A stretch of 38,411 nucleotides of DNA from CAYWMD01 sp964458575. GTDB taxonomy: Bacteria; Verrucomicrobiota; Verrucomicrobiia; Limisphaerales; JADLHS01. The stretch lies in NCBI GenBank assembly GCA_964458575.1, contig CAYWMD010000060.1, forward strand, positions 1-38,411, written 5' to 3'. The notes under the pieces were generated by a model. That model ran no database searches. It was not told the origin of the DNA and saw only the letters and a program-made list of their open reading frames with translations. The position numbers and the translations under genes were made by a program. Shown here one piece after another: positions 14,638 to 22,707 of this stretch. Position 1 is the stretch's first letter; each line of letters begins with the position of its first letter.

Positions 14638-17600
14638 ATGAATCCGAAACTTCTGTTGTGTTCCCTTGGTTTTCTATCGCTCATCCTAACCACTTTCCGC
14701 TCTCCTGCGGCGACTGTCGTTTGGACCAACACCGCCGGCGGCAACTGGAACGTCGCCGCCAACTGGAGTCCGAACCAGTTGCCCACCGTTGCCGATGATG
14801 TCTTTATCACCAACAACGGCACCTACGCGGTCACGCTAAACGTCGCCTCAACCAATGGCACGCTCACCGTGGGCGGCGCATCCGGCACGCAGTCCCTGAC
14901 CAATACGGCGCAGACGCTGACAGTGCCCGGCGCGGTCTTGTTCAATCCCAACGGCCGGCTGGTCGTGAGCGGCGGAACCATCACCACCAGCAACACGTTC
15001 ACGATGAACGGAACTTTCCTCTGGAACGGCGGCACCTTTAGCGGCACCAATGCACTGGTGTTTAACACGTCAGTGCCTCTCGCCGGGGCGGGAACCAAAA
15101 CCTTGAGTGGCAAGACGCTGGTCAACAATTCCTCGATCACTTACTCCGCTGGCATCTTCAGCACTACTGGAGGGGCGACCATCAGCAACACGCCAGCTGG
15201 CATTTTTGATGTTGCCAGCGACGTGGGAGTAACTGCTGCTGCCGGCGTGCGATTTTTCAACGCCGGGTTGATTCGCAAGTCGTCGGGAGTTGGAACTTCA
15301 GTTCTTGCTCCCATAATGAACAACACCGGCACCGTGGAGGTGCAGACGGGCACCTTGCAACTCGACGGCTCCACCGTCACCAATGCGGGCAGTTGCACGG
15401 TAGCCGCCGGCGCGACGCTGGTGGTCAGTCCTACGACCGGAGCGTTCCTGGCGGGCTCGACCGTCGGTGGTGCCGGAAATTTCACGGTGAGCGGCGGGGG
15501 GACGATCGAGATTCTTGGCAGCCTCAGTATTTCGGGCACCAACACATTTAACGGGGGCGGCACTACGGTGAATTTCTCCGGCAATAGCTACAGCTTGAGC
15601 GGGGGCACTTTGAATTCGCTCGGCTCCGTCAATTTCAACGGTGCCGGCACGGTCGCTCTCTCCATTTTGAACCTGGGTGGCGGCAATCTCGGCGGCTCCA
15701 ACAACGCGACCATCAGCGGACTGTTCACCTGGACAGGGGGCAACCTGATCGGCAGCGGCAGCGTCATTGCGAATGGCGGAATCTATTACCCAGCTGGTTC
15801 CGCTCGAGCTTTGAACGGGCGGACGCTGATCAACAATGCCACGATGACTTGGGAAGGCGGATCGTTCGGGCTGAATGGCGGTGCGATCTTTTCCAATGCG
15901 CCTGCGGCCACCGTCAACCTCACCACGGGTGTCGGATTGACCAGCGCCAACCCCGCCGACTTGTTCCTGAACGCGGGCACCTTCCGCAAGACGAGCGATG
16001 ACCCGGTCACCAAGTCAATCGCTGGAAAATTCATCAACACGGGCACGGTGGAGATTCAAGGCGGCGGACTGCTCTTCACCGGCAGTGCCACCAACACCGG
16101 CACCTATCTGGTTTCCGCCGGGGCCACGCTGGAGTTGTCTGGCAACCCCATCGCCATGGCTGCCGGTTCGAGCATCAGCGGCGTGGGTAACTTCTCTGTC
16201 ACGGGAGGCACCAGTGATCTCGCAGGATCCCTTGGTGTGGGTGGCACGAACACCGTGATCGGCGGCACGGCCAATTTTTCCGGAGGCAGTTACACGATCA
16301 GTGGCGGCACGCTGAATATTTTGTCCGGGAACGCCAATTTCAATGGGAGTGGCACGGTGACTCCAGCCATCCTGAACTTGAGCGGCGGCAATCTGGGCGG
16401 CTCCAACAGCGTAATCGTGTCAGGATTATTCACCTGGTCGGGTGGCAATATCGTGGGAACGAACAGCGTCACGGCTAATGGCGGGCTGATTTTCACTGGC
16501 GGCACGACGCGTGGATTGACGAGCCGGACGCTGATCAATACTGCGACCGCGACTTGGGACAGCCAAAATATTAGCCTTGCGAGCGGTGCGGTCATTTCCA
16601 ATGCGCCCGGGGCCGACTTCAACCTTACGACCGGCTTAAACATTCTGGCACCCTTTGGCGGCGGCGTCTTCGCCAACGCCGGAACTTTCCGGCGGACCAG
16701 CGCGAACAGCAATCTCACCACAGTGGCGTGCATCTTCAACAATAGCGGCCTCGTGGAGATTCAGGCGGGCGGCATCCAGTTCAACAACAGCGGCACGCAT
16801 TCGGGAACCTTCGAAGTATTCGCGGGCGCGACGCTAGACTTGTCTGCCAGCACAGGCACCAACAATCTCACCGCCGGTTCGAGCGTCAACAATGCGGGCA
16901 ACTTCACCGTCAGCGGCGGCACGGCCAATCTTAGCGGTGCGCTCGCGGTCAGCGGCACAAATACCTTCAGTGCAGGCACGGCGAATTTCTCTGGCACCTA
17001 TTCGCTGGTCAACGGCACCATGAACATCACGGGCGGAACTGCCAATTTCAACGGTGACGGCACCATTAATCCCGTGGCTTTGAACTTCAGCAGCGGCACC
17101 CTCGGCGGCAGCAACAACGTCACCGTGAACGGGCCGATTGTCTGGACGGGCGGCACCATCACTGGCACGAACAGCGTCATCGCGAATGGTGGTCTGACCG
17201 TCAGCGGGGCCGGGGCAAAAACCCTTACCAGCCGCTCACTGATCAACTCGGCCAATGCAGTGATGACCAACAGCGGCAGCATCACGCTGGCGAGCGGCGC
17301 AGTAGTTTCCAACGCTCCTGCGGGCACCTGGAACATTGCGGCAGATGTGAACATCACCGGCAGCGGCTCGGTGGCTAACGCGGGATTGTTCCGCAAGTCA
17401 GTGGGCAGCCTTTCCACCATCAATGTGCCGTTTGCAAATTCCGGAACGCTTGAATCACTCGCGGGCCTGATTAGCTTCAACGGAGCTTCGATCTACACTC
17501 AGACGGAGGGATTGACTCTCCTCAACGGCGGCAACCTCACGAATAGTTCACCGCTGCGCATTCAAGGCGGCACGTTGGCCGGCACCGGAACAATCTTTGG

Positions 17601-19938
17601 CTCGGTCACGAACTCAGGCACCGTCAGTCCGGGCACGTCTCCGGGGCAGTTGATCATCGTCAGCAATTATGTCCAGACCGCTGCGGGGGCCATGAACGTC
17701 GAACTCGCTGGCACGCCAGCCAGCGGCAATTACGACCGTCTCGTGGTCAGCAACAGTATGACTCTTGATGGCGCACTGAACGTCACGCTCACCAACAGTT
17801 ATTATCCCACGCCGGATGTCGTGTTCACCAACGTCCTGCGCGCGGCGGCGCGCACCGGCACGTTTGCCACATTTAATTTCCCATCCAATTCGGTCGGGTT
17901 GCAGATCAATTACAGCAGCACGAACGTGGACTTGGAGATCATCAACACGCTCCCGAGTCTTCCGCCCATCAGCAACCAGACGATGGATGAACTTACGACG
18001 CTCAATTTCAACGTCGCCGCTTCCGATGGCGACGCGCCCGCGCAAACGCTGACCTACACGCTCGCCAATTCGCCGACGAACGCGAGCATCAATGCCTCCG
18101 GCCAGCTCACCTGGCAGCCCACCGAAGCCCAAGGCCCGTTCACGACCAACATCACCGTCGTGGTCACCGACAACGGCACGCCGAACCTGACAACGAATGT
18201 GACGTTCCAGGTCGTCGTCCGCGAAATCAACGTCGTGCCCGTTCTCACGTTGCCCGCACCCACCAGCATCAACGAACAAACCGCTTACTCCGCCACTGCC
18301 ACCGCGACGGATTCCGATGTTCCGACGAACTCGTTGACCTTCGCGCTCGTCAGTGGTCCCGCCGGGCTGGCGGTTTCACCCACTGGTGCAATCAACTGGA
18401 CCCCGCTGGAATCGCAAGGTTCAAACACCTACACCGTCTTCATCAGCGTCACCGACACCAACCCGGTCGCATTCAATGCCACTTTCTTGAGCGTCACCAA
18501 TAGTTATCAAATCACGGTCAACGAAGTGAATCTGCCCCCCGTCCTGACCCCGCCATCCAATCAGACCATCACCGAGGAAAATCCCCTGAGCGGCGTCACC
18601 GCATCGGCCACCGACCCCGACTTTCCCGCCAACCCGCTGACGTATTCGCTCGTTACCCCGCCCGCCGGCATGTCCATCAACCCCGGCACCGGTGCGATCA
18701 CCTGGACACCGGACGAGTCGCAAGGCTCAAACACCTTCGCAATCAAGATTGTTGTCACCGACACCAATGCCCTCGCCGTAAACGCCAAATCCATCAGCGT
18801 CACAAACACCTTCAATGTTACGGTCAACGAATCCAATCGCCCGCCCATCCTGACCGTGCCGGGCAACCAGATCATCACCGAGGAAAATACTTTGAGCGTT
18901 TCCGCCTCCGCGACCGATCCCGATCTTCCCACCAATGTGCTGGCCTTCACGCTCATCGCGCCGCCCGCTGGCATGACCATCAACACGAACACGGGCGCGA
19001 TCTCATGGCTGCCCAATGAATCGCAAGGCTCGAACAGTTACACCATCACCGTCGTTGTCGCCGACACCAACTCCCCCGCCATCAATGCCAGGTTTTTCCG
19101 GGTGACGAACACGTTCAACGTCACGGTGAACGAATCCAACCGCCCGCCGGTATTGACCTTGCCAGCCAGTCAAGCGATCAGCGAACTCGTGCTCTTCACC
19201 AACAACGCCACCGCCACCGATCTCGATTTCCCGGCGAACGCCCTGACCTACGCGCTCGTCTCTGGTCCGACCGGAATGGTGGTGACGGCGAGCGGCGGCA
19301 TTTCCTGGACGCCGAGCGAATTTCAGGGGCCGACCAACGCCATCGTGCAAATCAAAGTCACGGACAGCAATGCGCTTGCGATCAATTCCTCAGCCTTGAG
19401 TGTGACGAATAGCTTCACACTGACCGTCAATGAAGTGAACGTCGCCCCGGTGGTCGGCACGTTGCTGAATCAATCGGGCAACGCCGGGCAGACCGTGAGT
19501 TTCACGGCCACCGCCACCGACGCCGATCTGCCGACGAATACGCTTTCGTTCAGTCTCGTCAGTCCGCCGTCCGGCGCGAGCATTGGGGCGGGGAGCGGAT
19601 TGTTCACCTGGCGCTTGCCCGCCGCGCTCGCCAACACCACCAACACCCTCCGCGTGCGCGTCACCGACAACGGCAGCCCCAATTTGAGCGGCACGAACAC
19701 GTTCACCGTCACGGTGAATTCCATCCTGCCTGTGGTGTTGACGCCCTTGAGTTATTCCAACGGACTGTTCCGGCTGAGTATCACTGGCTCGCTGGGCCCT
19801 GACTACGTGCTGGAAGGTGGCGTGTCCTTGATCAGCTTCACGAATTTTGCGACCAATACCCCGGTCGCCATGCCTTTTACCTTCACGAACGCGAGCGCGT
19901 TCAGCAATGGCTTCTACCGCGTGCGCTTGAATCCGTGA
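14638..19938 (+). CDS. Giant secreted beta-repeat protein with six cadherin/Ig-like repeats
   Basis: A 1766-residue protein with a signal peptide ('LLCSLGFLSLILTTFRSPAA'). Residues about 25-1080 are Gly/Asn/Thr-rich beta-helix-like sequence opening with an autotransporter-type 'GGNWNVAANWSPNQLP' unit and then about four long repeats containing 'GGNLGGSNN' and 'FTWSGGN' phrases. Residues about 1120-1700 hold six repeats of about 100 residues of cadherin/He_PIG type, each with 'ATDPDLPTN' and 'SWTPNESQGSN' like phrases. The C-terminal 65 or so residues form a beta domain ending 'SNGFYRVRLNP', like the tail of the FG-GAP protein. It is probably an adhesin or surface matrix protein. No enzymatic motif, LPxTG or autotransporter barrel is seen. 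The gene lies between partial copy C and the intact moeB. Confidence 0.85.
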   Translation: MNPKLLLCSLGFLSLILTTFRSPAATVVWTNTAGGNWNVAANWSPNQLPTVADDVFITNNGTYAVTLNVASTNGTLTVGGASGTQSLTNTAQTLTVPGAVLFNPNGRLVVSGGTITTSNTFTMNGTFLWNGGTFSGTNALVFNTSVPLAGAGTKTLSGKTLVNNSSITYSAGIFSTTGGATISNTPAGIFDVASDVGVTAAAGVRFFNAGLIRKSSGVGTSVLAPIMNNTGTVEVQTGTLQLDGSTVTNAGSCTVAAGATLVVSPTTGAFLAGSTVGGAGNFTVSGGGTIEILGSLSISGTNTFNGGGTTVNFSGNSYSLSGGTLNSLGSVNFNGAGTVALSILNLGGGNLGGSNNATISGLFTWTGGNLIGSGSVIANGGIYYPAGSARALNGRTLINNATMTWEGGSFGLNGGAIFSNAPAATVNLTTGVGLTSANPADLFLNAGTFRKTSDDPVTKSIAGKFINTGTVEIQGGGLLFTGSATNTGTYLVSAGATLELSGNPIAMAAGSSISGVGNFSVTGGTSDLAGSLGVGGTNTVIGGTANFSGGSYTISGGTLNILSGNANFNGSGTVTPAILNLSGGNLGGSNSVIVSGLFTWSGGNIVGTNSVTANGGLIFTGGTTRGLTSRTLINTATATWDSQNISLASGAVISNAPGADFNLTTGLNILAPFGGGVFANAGTFRRTSANSNLTTVACIFNNSGLVEIQAGGIQFNNSGTHSGTFEVFAGATLDLSASTGTNNLTAGSSVNNAGNFTVSGGTANLSGALAVSGTNTFSAGTANFSGTYSLVNGTMNITGGTANFNGDGTINPVALNFSSGTLGGSNNVTVNGPIVWTGGTITGTNSVIANGGLTVSGAGAKTLTSRSLINSANAVMTNSGSITLASGAVVSNAPAGTWNIAADVNITGSGSVANAGLFRKSVGSLSTINVPFANSGTLESLAGLISFNGASIYTQTEGLTLLNGGNLTNSSPLRIQGGTLAGTGTIFGSVTNSGTVSPGTSPGQLIIVSNYVQTAAGAMNVELAGTPASGNYDRLVVSNSMTLDGALNVTLTNSYYPTPDVVFTNVLRAAARTGTFATFNFPSNSVGLQINYSSTNVDLEIINTLPSLPPISNQTMDELTTLNFNVAASDGDAPAQTLTYTLANSPTNASINASGQLTWQPTEAQGPFTTNITVVVTDNGTPNLTTNVTFQVVVREINVVPVLTLPAPTSINEQTAYSATATATDSDVPTNSLTFALVSGPAGLAVSPTGAINWTPLESQGSNTYTVFISVTDTNPVAFNATFLSVTNSYQITVNEVNLPPVLTPPSNQTITEENPLSGVTASATDPDFPANPLTYSLVTPPAGMSINPGTGAITWTPDESQGSNTFAIKIVVTDTNALAVNAKSISVTNTFNVTVNESNRPPILTVPGNQIITEENTLSVSASATDPDLPTNVLAFTLIAPPAGMTINTNTGAISWLPNESQGSNSYTITVVVADTNSPAINARFFRVTNTFNVTVNESNRPPVLTLPASQAISELVLFTNNATATDLDFPANALTYALVSGPTGMVVTASGGISWTPSEFQGPTNAIVQIKVTDSNALAINSSALSVTNSFTLTVNEVNVAPVVGTLLNQSGNAGQTVSFTATATDADLPTNTLSFSLVSPPSGASIGAGSGLFTWRLPAALANTTNTLRVRVTDNGSPNLSGTNTFTVTVNSILPVVLTPLSYSNGLFRLSITGSLGPDYVLEGGVSLISFTNFATNTPVAMPFTFTNASAFSNGFYRVRLNP

Positions 19939-19941
19939 TGC

Positions 19942-20111
19942 GTGGCGTCAGCCATCCTTGGCTGACGTAGAGCCGGGCTTCCCAGCCCGGCGGAAAGAAC
20001 CCCACGCAAAACGGATGCGCCCGAGTTCTCACACGTCGCGATAAATTCGGGCGCTTGTCCCGGGTGGCAGGGATGCCACCCTCTGCGGCAACCAAGGATG
20101 GTTGCCGCTAC
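19942..20111. repeat. Paired-palindrome element (REPIN-like), diverged copy
   Basis: The left half (19942-19994) has two hairpins: CGTCAGCC/GGCTGACG (19946-19953, 19960-19967) and GCCGGGC/GCCCGGC (19972-19978, 19985-19991). The right half (20058-20111) is a diverged reverse complement of the same two-hairpin layout. Total length is 170 bp, almost equal to the two 168-bp elements around the RAYT gene, with the same GTAGCGGC-type edges, but its 63-bp centre is unrelated to theirs. It fills the gap between the giant repeat protein and the moeB stop. Confidence 0.75.
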
Positions 20112-20113
20112 GC

Positions 20114-21262
20114 TCAATACCTCGGAACTTTGGAATCAATCTCTTCGCTCCACGCCGTGATGCCGCCTTTGACGCTCTTGAGATATTTGAAGCCCTGTTG
20201 CCGCAGGAAGTTCAGCGCTTTCATCGAACGCACGCCGGCTTTGCAATGGATGTAGTAAGTCGTGTTCGGATCGAGTTCCGTGAAGCGCTCGTTGATCTGG
20301 CTCAATGGCAGCAACGGCACGCCGTCCACTTTCGCGATCTCGTATTCATCGGCTTCGCGCACGTCAATGACCTTGATGCCGAGGCTCGGATTATCCAGCG
20401 CCTTCTTCATGTCCTGCACGGTGACTTCGTCGGGATTGCCGACGGGTTCGGCGGGCGCGGGTTGGATGCCGCAGAATTGATCGTAATCAATCAACTCCTT
20501 GATCGTCGGGTGATCGCCGCAGATCGGACACGCCGGATCGCGTCGCAAATTGAGTTCGCGGAACTTCATGTCGAGTGCGTTGAAGAGCAACAAGCGTCCG
20601 ACCATGGAAGTGCCTTTGCCGAGCGCGAGTTTCAAAATTTCCGTCGTCTGGATGCAGCCGATGATGCCGGGCAACACGCCAAGCACGCCGCCCTCGGCAC
20701 AACTGGGAACCATTCCCGGCGGCGGCGGTTCGGGATACAGACAGCGATAACACGGTCCGCCCAGATGCGGCGCAAACACGCTGGCCTGGCCCTCGAAGCG
20801 GAAGATCGAGCCATAGACGTTCGGCTTCTTGAGCAGCACGCAGGCGTCGTTAGTGAGGTAGCGCGTCGGGAAATTGTCCGTACCGTCCACGACGATGTCG
20901 TAGGGTCGGATGAGATCAAGCGCGTTGTCGGACCGAATGGCGGTATTGTGAATGACGACTTCGACATTGGGGTTGATGCCCGCGATAGTTTCCTTGGCCG
21001 AAATCGCTTTAGGGCGGCCGACGTCGGCGTCCGTGTGGAGAATCTGGCGTTGCAGATTGGAATAATCCACGGTGTCGAAATCCACGATGCCGATCTTGCC
21101 GATGCCCGCGGCGGCCAGATACATGGCGATGGGCGAGCCGAGGCCGCCCGCGCCGATGCACAGGACGCTGGTGGCTTTGATCTTCTTTTGCCCGGCCAGA
21201 CCGACTTCCGGCAGGATCAAATGCCGCGAGTAACGGCGGATTTCTTCATTGCTCAATTGCAT
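20114..21262 (-). CDS. moeB: MoeB/ThiF-type sulfur-carrier adenylyltransferase fused to rhodanese
   Basis: The enzyme adenylates the C-terminus of small sulfur carriers (MoaD/ThiS type), and its rhodanese domain can supply the sulfur, as in MoeZ. The 382-residue protein has the nucleotide motif 'GAGGLGS' (37-43), 'DFDTVDYSNLQRQ', zinc cysteines at 171/174 and 245/248, and the Cys188 region 'PSCAEGG'. The rhodanese domain (about 280-380) has its active-site Cys at 340 in 'HCKAGVRS'. All expected residues are present, so this is the intact parent of the three partial copies at 9340, 13150 and 13927. It is divergent from the acuC-like gene across about 208 bp. No molybdopterin or thiamine genes are nearby, so the exact carrier is unknown. 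Confidence 0.93.
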   Translation of the reverse strand: MQLSNEEIRRYSRHLILPEVGLAGQKKIKATSVLCIGAGGLGSPIAMYLAAAGIGKIGIVDFDTVDYSNLQRQILHTDADVGRPKAISAKETIAGINPNVEVVIHNTAIRSDNALDLIRPYDIVVDGTDNFPTRYLTNDACVLLKKPNVYGSIFRFEGQASVFAPHLGGPCYRCLYPEPPPPGMVPSCAEGGVLGVLPGIIGCIQTTEILKLALGKGTSMVGRLLLFNALDMKFRELNLRRDPACPICGDHPTIKELIDYDQFCGIQPAPAEPVGNPDEVTVQDMKKALDNPSLGIKVIDVREADEYEIAKVDGVPLLPLSQINERFTELDPNTTYYIHCKAGVRSMKALNFLRQQGFKYLKSVKGGITAWSEEIDSKVPRY

Positions 21263-21470
21263 AAATCAATTTCGGTTCGCCCCTCGCCCACTCGATGGGG
21301 CACGGGAGGTGTAACCTCGAATTCAAACGGATTCGAGTGTGTCAGCGTAGGGGAGATGGCGAAGAAATCAAGCCGGGCAATTTGAAGCCGACAATTGCCA
21401 AAAACGGTGAAGTCCCGAGAACCAGCCGCTTTTAACCTGCCCAAGCGACGATATCCCGCTGGGAATTTTC

Positions 21471-22649
21471 ATGAGCGACCGCAGACTGGCATTCGTTTAT
21501 TCGCCGGAGATTGAGGGGTTGACCTACCCGCCGGATTGCCCGTTCAAGACCCAGCGCGCGGGTTTGACGCGCCAAAAGCTGATTTCGTTCGGGTTGCTCG
21601 GCGGGGAGGGGTGTGCGGAAGTTCCCGCCCGCAAGGCTACGCGCGCCGAATTGCAGCAACTGCATGCGCTCCGTTACCTCGACGAACTGGAGCGCGCGGC
21701 CGGCGGCGACCTGACGTTGGAGGGATTCAAGATGGGTTTGGGAGGGCCGGACACGCCGGTCTTCCGGGACATGTACGAATACGGCGCGTGGGCGTGTGGC
21801 GCGGCATTGACGGCGGCGGATCTTTTGCTCGCGGGCCAGGCGGACATCGCCTTCAATCTGCTCGGCGGTTTCCACCACGCGATGGCGAAGCGCGCGGCGG
21901 GCTTCTGCTATCTCAACGACGTGGCGCTCGCGTGTCACCGGCTGGCTGCCGGCTGCAAACGCGTCGTTTATCTGGATGTGGACGCGCATCACGGCGACGG
22001 CGTGCAGGAGTTTTTTTACCGGCGCAACGACGTGCTCACGATTTCGATGCACGAGAGCGGCAAGACACTGTTCCCGTGGGGCGGGTTTGAAAACGAGGTC
22101 GGCCGCTGGGCGGGGCTGGGCTACAACGTCAACGTTCCCCTGCCCGCCGGCACGTATGATGAAGCTTTCCTGAGCGCGTTCGAGCGCGTGGTGCCGCCCT
22201 TGATCGGCGCGTTCGGTCCGGACGTGATCGTGGTGGAGCTGGGGCTGGACACGCTGGCGGGGGATCCGCTCACGCATCTGCTCATGACGAACAACGTGGT
22301 GGTGGAGCTGCTGCAACGGCTGATGAGTTTTCAACGGCCGCTGCTGGTGGCCGGCGGCGGGGGCTACCACGTGGAACACACCGTGCGCGGCTGGGCGCTG
22401 GCGTGGCGTACCTGCCTCGGTGGGGGCGATGAGGACGTTTACAGTCTCGGCCTCGGGGGGGTGATGCTCGGCAACACGGACTGGGCCGGCGGTTTGCGCG
22501 ACCGTGAATTGCCCATCACGGCGGAACAGCGCGCGGCGGTCGAGCCGGAATTGAACGCAACGATTGATCGCGTGATGCACAATGTTTTCCGGCATCATGG
22601 CCTGGCCGCGCCGGGCAGTGAAAACCGGGCTGCCGTTGCGGGTGGTTGA
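21471..22649 (+). CDS. acuC: Histone-deacetylase-family protein, AcuC-like
   Basis: A 392-residue zinc amidohydrolase of the HDAC/AcuC family. It shows 'GGFHHAMAKRAAGFCYLND', the zinc ligands in 'LDVDAHHGDG' (Asp171, His173) with a third Asp in 'GLDTLAGDPL' (about 260), and 'GGGGYH' near the C-terminus. AcuC enzymes remove acetyl groups from the active-site lysine of acetyl-CoA synthetase and so switch it on. Here the acs gene begins 58 bp downstream on the same strand, which strongly supports that role. The ATG at 21471 follows a 208-bp gap divergent from moeB. No acuA acetyltransferase is seen nearby. The symbol is assigned from family and neighbourhood. Confidence 0.88.
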   Translation: MSDRRLAFVYSPEIEGLTYPPDCPFKTQRAGLTRQKLISFGLLGGEGCAEVPARKATRAELQQLHALRYLDELERAAGGDLTLEGFKMGLGGPDTPVFRDMYEYGAWACGAALTAADLLLAGQADIAFNLLGGFHHAMAKRAAGFCYLNDVALACHRLAAGCKRVVYLDVDAHHGDGVQEFFYRRNDVLTISMHESGKTLFPWGGFENEVGRWAGLGYNVNVPLPAGTYDEAFLSAFERVVPPLIGAFGPDVIVVELGLDTLAGDPLTHLLMTNNVVVELLQRLMSFQRPLLVAGGGGYHVEHTVRGWALAWRTCLGGGDEDVYSLGLGGVMLGNTDWAGGLRDRELPITAEQRAAVEPELNATIDRVMHNVFRHHGLAAPGSENRAAVAGG

Positions 22650-22707
22650 CAACCGCGCGCGAATTTGACGAAATGAAACCACTAATCCTGAGAACCAATA
22701 CAGCGTT

